Shown here: in pieces, positions 1 to 9,774 of the stretch
Position numbering within the stretch: the first letter of the stretch is position 1
How the letters are laid out: each line of letters opens with the position of its first letter
Origin: Aliidiomarina soli
GTDB lineage: Bacteria; Pseudomonadota; Gammaproteobacteria; Enterobacterales; Alteromonadaceae
DNA length: 64,000 bases
Assembly (NCBI RefSeq): GCF_003986975.1
Contig: NZ_PIPO01000003.1
Span: 62,001-126,000 of the forward strand
Direction: 5' to 3'
Translations under genes and position numbers: made by a program
Notes under the pieces: generated by a model
The model's database searches: none
Told to the model about the DNA's origin: nothing
Seen by the model: only the letters and a program-made list of their open reading frames with translations

Positions 1-66
1 GACGTAAAATGCTTTAAGGCGCAAATTAAGTTTCGCAGAAATTTTAACTAGGGTGATTACCTGTTC

Positions 67-1794
67 ATGGATGTTGTTAATCTTATTATTTTTGCCGCCG
101 GGGCCATGCTGGTTGTCAGCATTCTGGCGAGTATCGTTTCGGCCCGGTCCGGGGCACCGCTGTTGTTGGTGTTCCTGGTCATTGGCATGCTCGCTGGCGA
201 ACAGGGTATTTTAGGCATCGAGTTTGATAACCCGGATATTGCGCTATTGATCGGTTCCATCGCCTTAGTCATTATTTTGTTCGACGGGGGGATGCGCACC
301 CACCCCGAACGCTTCCGTGTCGCGCTCGCACCTGCAGCAACCCTCGCTTCGGTTGGGGTTATCATCACCTGCGTTATTACTGGGTTGGCTGCGGCCTTTC
401 TGTTCAATCTCAGCTGGACCGAAGGGCTTTTGCTGGGCGCTATCTTAAGTTCAACAGACGCCGCCGCGGTGTTCTCAATTTTCCAGTCGCAAGGTCTGCG
501 GATTAAAGAGCGTGTCGCATCGACCCTTGAAATTGAATCCGGTAGTAACGACCCCATGGCGGTTATTTTAACGGTGACCCTGGTTTCCGTATTGGCCGCG
601 CCAGATACCAAACTGGGCCCTATGGTGGTGGTGCATGTCATGCAGCAAGCGGTGGTCGGCGCACTGGTGGGGTATCTCAGTGGTCGTCTGTTTGTGTATG
701 CCTGTCGTAAACTGCCGTTAAGCTTCGCGTTTTTTCCGTTGCTGGCAGTCGGCGGTGCAATTATGGTCTACGCCATTACCGCGAAACTTGGCGGCAGTGG
801 CTTCCTCGCGGTGTATTTGATGGGCTATCTGATCGGTAACGCGCGCCTGCCTCAGGTGATGCATATTCTGCGTGTGCATGACGGACTCGCCTGGCTGAGT
901 CAGATTGTAATGTTCCTGATGCTTGGGATCCTGATGACCCCATCGTCTATCTTCGAAGTTGGCATCCCTGCGCTGGTATTGGCCGCAGTGCTAATTCTGG
1001 TCGCTCGTCCGCTGGCGGTGTTCGTTAGCTTGCTGCCGTTCCGCTTTCCCTGGCGCGACCAGGTGTTTATCAGCTGGGTCGGCTTACGCGGCGCGGTGCC
1101 CATTGTACTGGCATTGTTCCCCTGGATGGCCGGGCTGGAAAACCAGCAACTGTATTTTGAGATCGCCTTCTTCGTGGTACTGGTGTCGCTGATGGTTCAG
1201 GGCTGGAGTATTTTGCCGGTGGCACGCTGGCTCAAGTTAGAAGTCCCGCCGGAGCCCGAACCTGATTACCGGATGCCACTGGATATGGTGCCTGGCAACG
1301 AAGTGCTCGAAGTAGCCGCGTTTAAAATTGAAGACGACACCCCGGCCTGCGACCACCACTGGGATGAAATTAGCATTTCGGTGCCGGTTGAATTCGTTGG
1401 CCTGATCCGTGACGACAGCTGGATCCGACGTTTGTCCAACCCACTTATCAGTGCAGGGGATACCGTGCTGGTGATGGCGAAACAAACTGACCTGCGTAAA
1501 ATTTCCGACGTGCTTGCCTCCAGCGGTACGGCGAAAGGGGTAACCAAAGCAAGTTTCTTTGGTGACTTTGTGCTAAATGCCGATGTTAAATTGCAGGACT
1601 TAACGGTGTTCTACGCGCTACCCAGTGATACGCCGGAAGATTTACAGCAGAGCATTGATGATGTGATCCGTAAACGTTTCCGCCGCCGGGTGGTAGTCGG
1701 GGACAACGTGACCCTGGGCAACCTGGTGTTGACCGTACGCGATGTGGCTGAGAATGGCGATATTCTGAAAGTGGGTGTGAAGCCCACTAGTTAG
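67..1794 (+). CDS. nhaP2: K+/H+ antiporter, NhaP2/CvrA family
   Basis: Inner-membrane cation/proton antiporter; family members exchange K+ (or Na+) for H+ and help control cytoplasmic pH and ion content. The 575-residue protein begins with about 12 hydrophobic segments (residues 1-395). They include the SSTDAAAVFS stretch near residue 128 and the ESGSNDPMAV stretch near 157, whose Asn-Asp pair is typical of CPA1 exchangers. After residue 400 it turns soluble: an RCK_C/TrkA-C-like region (about 405-485) and then a CorC/HlyC-like domain to the end, the usual NhaP2 layout and length. The ribosome binding site is weak, and the first 66 bases of the window show no clear promoter. It stands alone and converges on the DUF4426 gene. 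Confidence 0.9.
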   Translation: MDVVNLIIFAAGAMLVVSILASIVSARSGAPLLLVFLVIGMLAGEQGILGIEFDNPDIALLIGSIALVIILFDGGMRTHPERFRVALAPAATLASVGVIITCVITGLAAAFLFNLSWTEGLLLGAILSSTDAAAVFSIFQSQGLRIKERVASTLEIESGSNDPMAVILTVTLVSVLAAPDTKLGPMVVVHVMQQAVVGALVGYLSGRLFVYACRKLPLSFAFFPLLAVGGAIMVYAITAKLGGSGFLAVYLMGYLIGNARLPQVMHILRVHDGLAWLSQIVMFLMLGILMTPSSIFEVGIPALVLAAVLILVARPLAVFVSLLPFRFPWRDQVFISWVGLRGAVPIVLALFPWMAGLENQQLYFEIAFFVVLVSLMVQGWSILPVARWLKLEVPPEPEPDYRMPLDMVPGNEVLEVAAFKIEDDTPACDHHWDEISISVPVEFVGLIRDDSWIRRLSNPLISAGDTVLVMAKQTDLRKISDVLASSGTAKGVTKASFFGDFVLNADVKLQDLTVFYALPSDTPEDLQQSIDDVIRKRFRRRVVVGDNVTLGNLVLTVRDVAENGDILKVGVKPTS

Positions 1795-1804
1795 CGGGCT
1801 TCAC
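1777..1804. terminator. Hairpin across the nhaP2 stop codon
   Basis: Perfect 9-bp arms (gtgaagccc / gggcttcac) enclose a 10-base loop containing the nhaP2 stop codon. It lies between two converging genes and could end transcription from either side, but neither side has a real T-run, so terminator function is only probable. Confidence 0.45.
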
Positions 1805-1831
1805 TGCATGCTTGCGGTTTCCGATGCGCCG

Positions 1832-2284
1832 TTACTGCCGATAGAAAGTGTGGTTAAAGTTGAGTGTTTGCTCATCGGTGCCGCTACGGATGGTAACAAA
1901 GAAACGTAAGGTGTCTTCGCGACCGTGAGGCACTTGGGCAATGTAATAGATGGCCTCGCCATCGACATGGCGGCGAAAGGTCAGATTGCGTCGCTGGCCA
2001 GGCTCGTTGAGCGTATAACCAGTCACCTGAACACGCTGCGCCTCACGCTCCTCGGACGTTGCATCTAACACGGAAATGTTCACAACCCCCTGCGAGTTAC
2101 TCCGTGTCAGCTGATAACGGGTTGCGATTTCAGGCAGCAAAAAGGTGCTGGGGAAGGCACTGTAATGTACCTCCCAGTCACCCAGTCGCTGGTAGGTCTG
2201 CCCATCATCTTCACGCTGTTGCCCATACAGCGAGGTGCTGAATAAGCTCAGTACAACTAAACAGCCTAGCCAAATCTGTTTCAT
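1832..2284 (-). CDS. DUF4426 exported protein
   Basis: Small exported protein of unknown function (150 residues). An N-terminal signal peptide (KQIW, then a hydrophobic stretch ending near SLYGQ, residues 1-22) is followed by a beta-rich domain of about 125 residues with the family's GDWEVHYSAFPSTFL-type opening. DUF4426 genes often follow yggT/proC in marine gammaproteobacteria, and here it is the last gene of a yggS-proC-yggT-DUF4426 unit on the minus strand, 47 bases after yggT. No catalytic residues are apparent, so I assign no function beyond a periplasmic location. Confidence 0.8.
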   Translation of the reverse strand: MKQIWLGCLVVLSLFSTSLYGQQREDDGQTYQRLGDWEVHYSAFPSTFLLPEIATRYQLTRSNSQGVVNISVLDATSEEREAQRVQVTGYTLNEPGQRRNLTFRRHVDGEAIYYIAQVPHGREDTLRFFVTIRSGTDEQTLNFNHTFYRQ

Positions 2285-2331
2285 CGGTGTGGTACTCCTG
2301 TGTTGAAGTTAACAGCTCTCTCGAGCCCTTA

Positions 2332-2859
2332 TCAGAAACCAATCCAGATACGGAGAAACTGGATTACCAGCAACACCACGATTACCGACAGATCGAGCCC
2401 GCCAATCGGGGGGATAATCCGACGCACAGGGCGCAGCACGGGTTCAGTCAACTGGTGCATGACCAGCTCCAGCGGATTACTGCCGCTACTGAACCAGCTT
2501 AAAATGGCGCGAATAAAGATAATCCAGAACATCAGCTGGAGCACGGTTCCGATAAAGAACTGCACGCCTGCCACAATTAACACCATGATATCGGCAGTGA
2601 CGCCCATCATGCTGGCGCGGATATAGATAGCTATCATGCTCAATACCAAGGCCAGCAGTAAAGCGGCTAAATCGAGGCGTCCCGGGGAGGGGATTAGCCG
2701 ATGCAGCGGACGTAGAATTGGGTCGGTAATTTTAACCACAAACTGACTCAATGGATTGAAGTAATCCGCGCGCGCCAATTGCAGCCAGATGCGCATGGTA
2801 ACCGCCATAATATATAGCGTGAATAGCGTCTGAATTAAAAAAAGTAAGCCTTCGTTCAT
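2332..2859 (-). CDS. yggT: YggT family integral membrane protein
   Basis: Inner-membrane protein of 175 residues made of two YggT repeats, each with two hydrophobic segments. Each repeat carries the PILRPLHRLIP or PVLRPVRRIIP motif just before a short helix (about residues 47-58 and 138-150). Plant and cyanobacterial homologues are linked to membrane and chloroplast division; the bacterial role is unclear, with osmotic tolerance reported. It follows proC by 63 bases on the same strand, a very common neighbour pair, so co-transcription with yggS and proC is likely. Confidence 0.88.
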   Translation of the reverse strand: MNEGLLFLIQTLFTLYIMAVTMRIWLQLARADYFNPLSQFVVKITDPILRPLHRLIPSPGRLDLAALLLALVLSMIAIYIRASMMGVTADIMVLIVAGVQFFIGTVLQLMFWIIFIRAILSWFSSGSNPLELVMHQLTEPVLRPVRRIIPPIGGLDLSVIVVLLVIQFLRIWIGF

Positions 2860-2922
2860 GGTAAAGCCCTGTAGTGAATTAAATATCTGGTTATGGTTGC
2901 ACGGCGCACCTGTACCACTTTG

Positions 2923-3747
2923 TTAAAACAGTTTGGCCATTTCCTGGTTGCGTGCAACGGCCGCTTTGACTGCATCTGCTGAAATCTTATCGAGCTTCGC
3001 ATTTTGATAGACTTCAACACCTTTGGCCGTAGAGCCGCCTTTACTGGTTACTTGCTTGCGCAGGTCGACGAGAGACAGTTCACTTTGGCTGGCCATTGAG
3101 GCTGCGCCTAATGCAGTCTGCTGAACCATTGTCCGGGCATCCTCGGTGGAGAAACCAAGTTCTTCGGCCACCTGTTGCAAGCCTGCCATAAATTCAAAGA
3201 AATACGCGGGGCCGCTGCCGGCGACCGCGCCCAGCACGTCAATGCCATCTTCGTCTGAAACCCAGATGGTTTTGCCAACGTAGTCGAATACTTCAGTGAC
3301 AAAGTCTTTGTCATTCTCGGTGACCTGGCTGTCGGCTGCCAGTCCGGACACGCCTTCACCGACCAGGGATGGCGTATTTGGCATCACCCGAATCATACGG
3401 ACATCGTCGCCCAGGTATTGATGGTATTTTTCGATCCGAATACCAGCCGCAATAGTAATCACCAGCTTGTCTGCCAGGTTGGGCAAGTTCTCGCGTAAGT
3501 GAGCGCAAACATCAGCCATCAATTGAGGTTTAACCGACAACACGATGACGTCCGCTTTACTGGCAACCTCGATATTATCCTGGGAGGTCTGAATACCGTG
3601 CTTTTCTTCCAGGGTGTCGAGCTTTGGCCGGCTCGGATTGCTGGCGAAAATAGCGCTCGCCGGATAGCCGCCGCGGACCATACCGCCAATGATACTTTGT
3701 GGCATGTTACCTGCGCCAATGAATGCAATAGTACGGGTGTTAGCCAT
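2923..3747 (-). CDS. proC: Pyrroline-5-carboxylate reductase
   Basis: Catalyses the last step of proline synthesis: NAD(P)H-dependent reduction of 1-pyrroline-5-carboxylate to L-proline in the cytosol. The 274-residue length is normal. The Rossmann motif FIGAGNMPQSIIGG lies at residues 9-22, the central AVAGSGPAYFF segment near 169-179 and the C-terminal dimerisation signature with SKGGSTAKGVE near 234-244. It starts 9 bases after the yggS stop, so the two are almost certainly co-transcribed, in the order yggS, proC, yggT, DUF4426. Confidence 0.96.
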   Translation of the reverse strand: MANTRTIAFIGAGNMPQSIIGGMVRGGYPASAIFASNPSRPKLDTLEEKHGIQTSQDNIEVASKADVIVLSVKPQLMADVCAHLRENLPNLADKLVITIAAGIRIEKYHQYLGDDVRMIRVMPNTPSLVGEGVSGLAADSQVTENDKDFVTEVFDYVGKTIWVSDEDGIDVLGAVAGSGPAYFFEFMAGLQQVAEELGFSTEDARTMVQQTALGAASMASQSELSLVDLRKQVTSKGGSTAKGVEVYQNAKLDKISADAVKAAVARNQEMAKLF

Positions 3748-3756
3748 GAAAAATCC

Positions 3757-4461
3757 TTATGCTTGTCGTTTACCGAAAATAGAAGTGCCAATACGAACCA
3801 TTGTTGAGCCGTGCTCAATAGCCGGCTCAAGATCATTGCTCATGCCTAATGATAGCGTATCGACCTGAGGATAGTGGGTTTGTAACTGTTTGAATGCGTT
3901 GGCAAGGGCACTGAAGCTTTGCTGCTGTTGTGCGTTGCTGGCATCGGCTGCAGGAATAGCCATCAGACCCCGCAGCTGAAGCCGGGGAAGCTGTGCTAGC
4001 TGAGCGGCAAAATCGGCGATGTCGTCGATTGCAATCCCGGCTTTGCTTGCTTCATTATCGATATTAACCTGAACCAGAACCTGCAACGGCGCTTGGTCAT
4101 CGCTGCGCTGGTCGTTTAACCGGCGTGCAATTTTGAGACGGTCGAGGCTTTGCATCCAGGCAAAATTGTCAGCTACCAGCTTGGTTTTATTGGACTGCAG
4201 CGGACCGATGAAATGCCAGACGATATCCGATAAGTCAGCAAGTTCGGCTATTTTATCGACCCCTTCCTGGACGTAGTTTTCGCCAAAGTCCCGCTGCCCC
4301 GCCTGATATGCTGCACGAACTGCCGAGGCTGGTTTGGTTTTACTCACCGCCAGAATACGCACTGACTGCGGCGCTCTGCAGGCCTGTTCACAAGCCTTCT
4401 GAACGCGTCGCTGCTGCTCTGCTAACGCTGTGGCAATCGCCTCTGAATCAGCCATTGTCAT
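3757..4461 (-). CDS. yggS: Pyridoxal phosphate homeostasis protein YggS
   Basis: PLP-binding protein of the YggS/PROSC family that buffers free pyridoxal phosphate and affects amino- and keto-acid balance; no enzymatic reaction is established. The fold is alanine-racemase-like. The AVSKTKP motif carries the PLP-binding lysine at residue 41, followed by GENYVQE (about 60-66), HFIGPLQSNK (about 87-96) and the C-terminal LSLGMSNDLEPAIEHGSTMVR segment, all family hallmarks. An AGAGG-type binding site sits about 7 bases before the start. First gene of the minus-strand operon and divergent from pilT. Confidence 0.94.
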   Translation of the reverse strand: MTMADSEAIATALAEQQRRVQKACEQACRAPQSVRILAVSKTKPASAVRAAYQAGQRDFGENYVQEGVDKIAELADLSDIVWHFIGPLQSNKTKLVADNFAWMQSLDRLKIARRLNDQRSDDQAPLQVLVQVNIDNEASKAGIAIDDIADFAAQLAQLPRLQLRGLMAIPAADASNAQQQQSFSALANAFKQLQTHYPQVDTLSLGMSNDLEPAIEHGSTMVRIGTSIFGKRQA

Positions 4462-4635
4462 CGGTTTTCCTCTAGCGAATCAATTGCTTTCCACTAGGAT
4501 AATAACATTAACGCGGCGATTTCTCAGGCTCATTTTTGAACCGCAGTTTGGGCTCTGAATGCCCTTTACTACGCCGAAGAGGCCACCAATAACGACGTAA
4601 CAAACAAATACCTCAACAACCAAGAGATGACGAAT

Positions 4636-5691
4636 ATGGATATTCATCGATTACTGGCGCAGACGCTGGCAAAAGGCGCATCAGACCTGCACTTGTCGGT
4701 TGGCGCGAAGGCGATGTTGCGGGTCGACGGCGACATACTCAGCGCAGGCGGCGAGAGGCTTGATCGCGACGATCTGGAGTTAGCCTTTACTCAATTAATG
4801 ACCGCCGCGCAGCGTGCCCAGTACAAGCGTTACCAAGAGCTCGATTTCGCTTATGAGCTAGCTAGTGGGGCACGCTTTCGGGTCAATGCGTTCTGTCAGC
4901 AGCGGGGCCCAGCAGCCGTCTTGCGCGCCATCCCGGGTGGGGTTAAAAGTCTTGATGAGTTGCAGGCGCCGGCTGTGCTAAAGGAGATAGCGCAACTGCA
5001 ACGCGGTTTGGTGCTGGTGACAGGCCCTACTGGCTCGGGCAAGTCGACGACGCTGGCAGCGATGGTTGATTACATCAATGCCCACTACCCACATCATATT
5101 CTGACCATTGAAGATCCGGTTGAGTTGGTGCACCAGAATAAGCTCAGCCTGGTTAATCAGCGTGAAGTTCACCGTGATACCAGCAGCTTTGCTGTGGCAT
5201 TGCGGGCCGCGTTGCGTGAAGACCCCGACGTCATTCTGGTCGGTGAGCTGCGCGATCTGGAAACCATACGCCTGGCGCTGACGGCTGCAGAGACCGGCCA
5301 TTTGGTATTCGCAACCTTACATACGACGTCGGCACCGAAGACCATTGACCGCATCGTGGATGTGTTTCCAGGAGATGAAAAAGGCATGGTCCGGACCATG
5401 TTATCCGAATCGCTGCGTGCGGTTATTTCCCAGTTACTAGTGAAACGGGTCGACGGTGGACGCGTGGCGGCCCATGAAATTATGTGGGTAACCCCTGCAA
5501 TTAGAAATTTGATCCGTGAGGATAGTATCGGTCAGATCGCATCCGCTATGCAGACCGGGGCGGCGAGCGGTATGCAAACCATGCCCCAGGCGTTAATCAG
5601 TTTGCAGCAGCGCGGTGAAGTGGCTGAGGCACTGGTTCAGCAGATGCTTGACCGTGACATAGCTGGATACTCTGGCAGTGGACGGCGCTAA
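4636..5691 (+). CDS. pilT: Type IV pilus retraction ATPase PilT
   Basis: Hexameric cytoplasmic ATPase that powers depolymerisation of type IV pili for twitching and DNA uptake. Numbered from an ATG three codons upstream it shows Walker A GPTGSGKS at 133-140, the Asp-box region near 160, Walker B DPDVILVGELRD near 199-210, the His box HLVFATLHT near 225-233 and the PilT signature AIRNLIRE at 291-298. I chose the ATG at 4636 (MDIHRLL) because the caagag binding site is properly spaced from it but abuts the upstream ATG at 4627. PilT beside yggS/proC is a conserved order. The usual pilU partner does not follow; tsaD does. Confidence 0.93.
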   Translation: MDIHRLLAQTLAKGASDLHLSVGAKAMLRVDGDILSAGGERLDRDDLELAFTQLMTAAQRAQYKRYQELDFAYELASGARFRVNAFCQQRGPAAVLRAIPGGVKSLDELQAPAVLKEIAQLQRGLVLVTGPTGSGKSTTLAAMVDYINAHYPHHILTIEDPVELVHQNKLSLVNQREVHRDTSSFAVALRAALREDPDVILVGELRDLETIRLALTAAETGHLVFATLHTTSAPKTIDRIVDVFPGDEKGMVRTMLSESLRAVISQLLVKRVDGGRVAAHEIMWVTPAIRNLIREDSIGQIASAMQTGAASGMQTMPQALISLQQRGEVAEALVQQMLDRDIAGYSGSGRR

Positions 5692-5766
5692 ACGGTAAAC
5701 TAGCGGCCTATTGAAAGAGCGCGAATTACAGCCTGCGCTGATCCAACCACACAGAGGTAGCCGCGA

Positions 5767-6792
5767 ATGCGAGTGCTGGGTATTGAAACATCCTGTGATG
5801 AAACCGGAATTGCGGTATACGACACAGAGCGGGGCCTGTTGGCGCACCAATTGTACAGTCAGGTAAAGCTGCACGCCGACTATGGTGGCGTGGTACCGGA
5901 ACTGGCCTCGCGTGACCATGTTCGCAAGACCTTGCCATTAATTAAACGGGCGCTGGCAGAAGCAGGTCTGCAGGCGCAGGACATTGATGGAGTTGCTTAT
6001 ACCGCTGGCCCTGGGCTGGTTGGGGCATTAATGGTTGGTGCCTGCATTGGACGAAGTCTGGCTTACGGCTGGGGAGTGCCGGCGTTAGCGGTTCACCATA
6101 TGGAAGGGCACTTGCTTGCCCCGATGCTGGAAGTAGACCAGCCAGCCTTCCCTTTTGTCGCATTGCTGGTGTCTGGTGGGCATACCATGCTGGTTCGTGT
6201 GGATGGCATTGGCCAGTATCAGCTACTGGGCGAGTCTATCGACGATGCCGCAGGCGAAGCGTTCGACAAAACAGCCAAACTAATGGGGCTGGATTATCCG
6301 GGCGGACCGCGGCTGGCTAAACTGGCAGAACAGGGCCAGGTTAACCCGGAGTTTGTCTTTCCACGTCCGATGACAGATCGCCCGGGTCTGGACTTTTCGT
6401 TCAGCGGCCTAAAAACCGCTGCCGCCAATGCGATTAAAAAAAGTGATGGCACTGAGCAGAGCAGGGCGGACATCGCGCTGGCATTTCAGCAGGCCGTGGT
6501 CGATACCTTAGCTATTAAGTGCAAACGGGCCTTGCAGCAATCGGGTTTGAAACGTTTAGTGGTCGCTGGTGGGGTCAGTGCCAATCTTGAGTTGCGCCGA
6601 CAACTGGCGGATTTAACCACCCAACTTGGTGGCGAGGTGTTTTATCCGCGCGCTGAATTCTGCACTGACAATGGGGCGATGATTGCGTTTGCTGGTGCTC
6701 AACGTCTACAGGCGGGGCAGTCTGAAGATCTTGCTGTAATCACCCGGCCGCGCTGGCCGTTGCAGGAATTACCCGCCGTTAACGCTTCCTGA
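5767..6792 (+). CDS. tsaD: tRNA N6-threonylcarbamoyladenosine transferase subunit TsaD
   Basis: Catalytic subunit of the TsaBDE complex that transfers the threonylcarbamoyl group to A37 of tRNAs reading ANN codons; essential in most bacteria. The 341-residue ASKHA-fold protein has the N-terminal [10 protein letters not shown] motif (5-14), the metal-binding HMEGH motif (111-115), the LVSGGHT segment near 154-160, [12 protein letters not shown] near 265-276 and the C-terminal [12 protein letters not shown]. Length and motifs are canonical. It follows pilT by 75 bases, and its last 14 bases overlap the end of convergent plsY. Confidence 0.97.
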   Translation: MRVLGIETSCDETGIAVYDTERGLLAHQLYSQVKLHADYGGVVPELASRDHVRKTLPLIKRALAEAGLQAQDIDGVAYTAGPGLVGALMVGACIGRSLAYGWGVPALAVHHMEGHLLAPMLEVDQPAFPFVALLVSGGHTMLVRVDGIGQYQLLGESIDDAAGEAFDKTAKLMGLDYPGGPRLAKLAEQGQVNPEFVFPRPMTDRPGLDFSFSGLKTAAANAIKKSDGTEQSRADIALAFQQAVVDTLAIKCKRALQQSGLKRLVVAGGVSANLELRRQLADLTTQLGGEVFYPRAEFCTDNGAMIAFAGAQRLQAGQSEDLAVITRPRWPLQELPAVNAS

Positions 6793-7366
6793 AGCTAACT
6801 TCTTCACCGCGGCAAAGCCGGACGATGTTATGGCGATGGCGCCAGATAATCAGCGCTGCCAGCATAATCGCCGGTACAGTGTATTGTGGCTTAATAATGA
6901 AAGCATAGACTGGCGCCAGGCTAACGGTTATTAAGGCGGCCAATGAAGAGACCCGGGTCATGCCAAACATTAACAGCCAGGTTGCGATAAGTAGCAGTGC
7001 CATTTCCCAGGCAATTGGAAACATCGCGCCAAGCGCAGTTGCAACCGCTTTGCCGCCTTTGAAATCGAAATACAATGGGTAGATGTGGCCGAGACAGGCA
7101 GCAATAGCGACCCAGGCTAAAATGAACGGGTCCAGACCGAAATAATAAGCCAGCCAAACCGGTAGCATGCCTTTCAAAACGTCCATCAGCAATGTCAGCA
7201 GCGCCGGCGTCCAGCCGCCAAGACGGTAGACATTGGTCGTGCCGGGGTTACCAGACCCGCGTAAACGAGGGTCGTCGAGTTCGAAAAGCCGACAAATAAT
7301 AACCGCGCTACTGATTGAACCTAGTAGATAGGCTGAAAGAATCATAAGGAGTGCAAGCGCGGACAT
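6779..7366 (-). CDS. plsY: Glycerol-3-phosphate acyltransferase PlsY
   Basis: Integral membrane acyltransferase that moves an acyl group from acyl phosphate to glycerol-3-phosphate, making lysophosphatidic acid for phospholipid synthesis. It is 195 residues with about five hydrophobic segments. The family motifs are present: [12 protein letters not shown] (about 37-48), the [14 protein letters not shown] loop (about 100-113) and a C-terminal [11 protein letters not shown] (about 173-183). It is divergent from folB, and the tsaD-plsY tail overlap is a tight convergent junction. plsY beside folB is common in proteobacteria. Confidence 0.95.
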   Translation of the reverse strand: MSALALLMILSAYLLGSISSAVIICRLFELDDPRLRGSGNPGTTNVYRLGGWTPALLTLLMDVLKGMLPVWLAYYFGLDPFILAWVAIAACLGHIYPLYFDFKGGKAVATALGAMFPIAWEMALLLIATWLLMFGMTRVSSLAALITVSLAPVYAFIIKPQYTVPAIMLAALIIWRHRHNIVRLCRGEEVSFRKR

Positions 7367-7558
7367 TTGGGTTTTGCCTTTCAGTTAGGGTAGTATTTGG
7401 CGGTTTCGGGCTGCTCGTTTTTTTAAGAGGCTCAGTTTTAAGGAGCTAAGAATAAAAGGTTTGTTAGAAAAATGCTATCCGACCAGCTGTCTTTACCTGA
7501 TTTTGTAATTTTCATTGCAAGTGATGGCAAATAGAACCACAACATAGAGACGACAACG

Positions 7559-7918
7559 ATGACCGACCGGGTGCTGATTGAAGGTTTACGAATAGATGCC
7601 ACGATAGGTATTTACGACTGGGAAAAGAAAGTTCGCCAACCGCTGTTGCTGGATATTGAAATGGCCTGGGACAATCGACGCCCGGGGCTCAGCGATGACA
7701 TCCAGGATGCTCTCGACTATGAAGCTGTGAGTAACGAACTGACAGCCCTGGTGCAGCGTAAACCCTATGAACTGATTGAACGTGTCGCCGAAGAGGCGGC
7801 ATCCATGGTGATGTCCACCTTTGCGGTGACCTGGCTGCGGATTAAGGTAAGTAAACCGACAGCACTTAAAAATGCAGTGTCGGTTGCGGTGCAGATAGAA
7901 CGGGGAACGCGTGACTGA
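7559..7918 (+). CDS. folB: Dihydroneopterin aldolase
   Basis: Converts 7,8-dihydroneopterin to 6-hydroxymethyl-7,8-dihydropterin in folate synthesis. At 119 residues it is a normal FolB length. It opens with VLIEGLRIDATIGIYDWEKKVRQPL, the standard strand with a conserved Glu/Tyr-containing active-site region, and carries the DYEAVSNEL and PYELIERVAEEAA segments followed by KVSKPTALKNAVSVAVQIER. The ATG sits about 190 bases from divergent plsY. Its end overlaps the folK start by 8 bases, so the two enzymes, which catalyse successive steps, are translationally coupled. Confidence 0.95.
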   Translation: MTDRVLIEGLRIDATIGIYDWEKKVRQPLLLDIEMAWDNRRPGLSDDIQDALDYEAVSNELTALVQRKPYELIERVAEEAASMVMSTFAVTWLRIKVSKPTALKNAVSVAVQIERGTRD

Positions 7919-8423
7919 GATATTTATTGGGCTCGGCAGTAATATTGACCCGGAGCGGAATATCCGTGCTGGCGTGCGTCGCCTGAATCAGTATTTTTCT
8001 TCTTTACGACTGTCCTCGGTGTACGAAAGTGAAGCGGTTGGTTTTGATGGCGATAACTTCCTCAACCTGGTCGTGCAGGCACGCACTGACCTCGCTATCA
8101 ATGAATTGCAGCAGCTCTTTAAGGATATAGAAGTTGAACACGGGCGGGCGCTGAACGCGGAAAAATACACCGCGCGGACGCTGGATCTCGACTTGCTGCT
8201 GTATGATGACTGCGTGCAACCCGCTAAGGGCAGCGAGCAGCCTGAACTACCGCGTGGGGAAATTCTTTTTAATAGTTTTGTGTTGTTACCTCTGGCAGAG
8301 CTGGTGCCGCACTACCGCCACCCGGTAAACCAGCTTAGCTATCTCAGTTTGTGGCAGTCGTTGCGCGATTCCAGCGCTCAGGTTTTGTGGCCTGTTCATT
8401 TTGACTGGGGGCAGCGGAACTGA
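7911..8423 (+). CDS. folK: 2-amino-4-hydroxy-6-hydroxymethyldihydropteridine diphosphokinase
   Basis: Transfers pyrophosphate from ATP to 6-hydroxymethyl-7,8-dihydropterin, the step after FolB in folate synthesis. The 170-residue protein has the opening FIGLGSNIDPERN, the pterin-binding SSVYESEAVGF region near 36-46, the metal-binding RTLDLDLLLYDD motif near 88-99 and the PLAELVPHYRHP segment near the end. It overlaps folB by 8 bases. No other folate gene is adjacent, and it converges on cca. Confidence 0.94.
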   Translation: MTEIFIGLGSNIDPERNIRAGVRRLNQYFSSLRLSSVYESEAVGFDGDNFLNLVVQARTDLAINELQQLFKDIEVEHGRALNAEKYTARTLDLDLLLYDDCVQPAKGSEQPELPRGEILFNSFVLLPLAELVPHYRHPVNQLSYLSLWQSLRDSSAQVLWPVHFDWGQRN

Positions 8424-8455
8424 ATCCTAGTTTGCTGCAACCCCCGGTACTATCT

Positions 8456-9580
8456 TTATTGCAGAGCCCGGCAAACCGCTTCATGGCGTTTATCCTTAAG
8501 TGCCTGCCCCAGAGCAGCTCCCTGTAAACCCAACTCCATCAGGGTTTGTGGGTTAACTGTCTGATAGGCAACAGCCGCCTGGCTAAGTCGTTGCCTGACG
8601 TCGGCGCTGCCCCAGTCGAGCAGATCCAGTGTGGTTAACAGATCCTGCCAGCGTTCGGGACGCCGGATGGGATCAGCCCGCTGAATGACTTTGGTTACTG
8701 CATTTGCGCAGTCGGCATTGAGTCTGGTCGGCTCCAGTTCTTGCTTTAGCAATGTCACCAGTGCGCTTAGTTCGGCACATTCATTCGGAACACGCAGGGT
8801 TGCGGCAAGCTCCCGGTCGTCGCTTATAACCCCTTCGCTGAGTATCGCCTGAGCAAAAATAGTGTAGGCAATGTTTAACCTGTAGTCCGCTTCGCTTTGC
8901 AATGAATGGCGCAGAACCTCGAGTGACGACCAGCTCACCGGCTGCCAGTGGTTAACACCAAGTAGCTGAGGCCAGGCATTGAGCTCATCCAGAATACGGC
9001 AGAACACATCCGGGGATGGACCCAACAGGCTGCGACTCAATTCCTGCCAAATACGCTCTTTAGCCAGGTGGCCGAGTTCCTCCGCCGCCACCATACTCTG
9101 CATCAGTTGCCAGGTTTCGTCGGCAACACTGAACCCCAGTGGTTCGAAGCGAGCAGCAAACCTTGCTAGCCGCAGAATACGCAATGGATCTTCGCTAAAA
9201 GCGGCCGAGACATGGCGTAAGCTGCGGCGCTGGATATCGAGTTGCCCCTGGTAAGGGTCAATCAGCGTGCCGTCGGCGGCTTTGGCAATGGCATTGATGG
9301 TCAGATCACGACGTTGCAGGTCATCCTCAAGCGTGACATCAGGCGCTGCATAGCAATCAAACCCGGTATAGCCTTTGCCTGATTTACGCTCGGTGCGAGC
9401 CAGCGCGTATTCTTCCCGTGATTCAGGATGGAGGAAGACGGGGAAGTCTTTGCCTACCTGAGTAAAGCCCTGCGCTACCATCTCGTCGGGGGTCGCACCA
9501 ACCACCACATAGTCACGTTCGTGCACATCAAGGCCAAGTAACTCATCGCGGACAGCGCCGCCGACCAGGTAGGTTTTCAA
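8456..9580 (-). CDS. cca: CCA-adding tRNA nucleotidyltransferase without HD residues
   Basis: Adds or repairs the 3' CCA end of tRNAs from CTP and ATP without a nucleic acid template. The N-terminal polymerase domain is intact: [55 protein letters not shown] and RDLTINAIA with the RRDLTINA motif, then the RLARFAARF segment. I use a TTG start at 9580 because GGAGAA lies 6 bases upstream and translation begins directly at LKTYLVGG, where other Cca proteins begin; an in-frame TTG seven codons upstream has no such site. The protein is 374 residues, shorter than the roughly 412 of the E. coli type. No His-Asp dipeptide occurs anywhere, so the C-terminal phosphohydrolase activity is probably absent. 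Confidence 0.92.
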   Translation of the reverse strand: MKTYLVGGAVRDELLGLDVHERDYVVVGATPDEMVAQGFTQVGKDFPVFLHPESREEYALARTERKSGKGYTGFDCYAAPDVTLEDDLQRRDLTINAIAKAADGTLIDPYQGQLDIQRRSLRHVSAAFSEDPLRILRLARFAARFEPLGFSVADETWQLMQSMVAAEELGHLAKERIWQELSRSLLGPSPDVFCRILDELNAWPQLLGVNHWQPVSWSSLEVLRHSLQSEADYRLNIAYTIFAQAILSEGVISDDRELAATLRVPNECAELSALVTLLKQELEPTRLNADCANAVTKVIQRADPIRRPERWQDLLTTLDLLDWGSADVRQRLSQAAVAYQTVNPQTLMELGLQGAALGQALKDKRHEAVCRALQ

Positions 9581-9774
9581 GACAAATTCTCCAACTGTCA
9601 ATATTTCGCAACGGGTCGATCCTAAGCAAGCACCTTAATAGCAGCATTTTGAAGTTGCAAGCAGCGAATAGCTTTGTAATGATACGCCTGAATCAAACAC
9701 ACGTTTGAAACTAGTGTTTTTCTAACGCCTTGCTGATCAGTCGGTAAGGGGTGTCAGCTGGTCAGGAGGTAGTT

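Noticed and set aside
2300-2626. Plus-strand 108-residue frame opposite yggT
   Set aside because: It is antisense to a well-supported yggT gene, with no binding site or recognisable domain.
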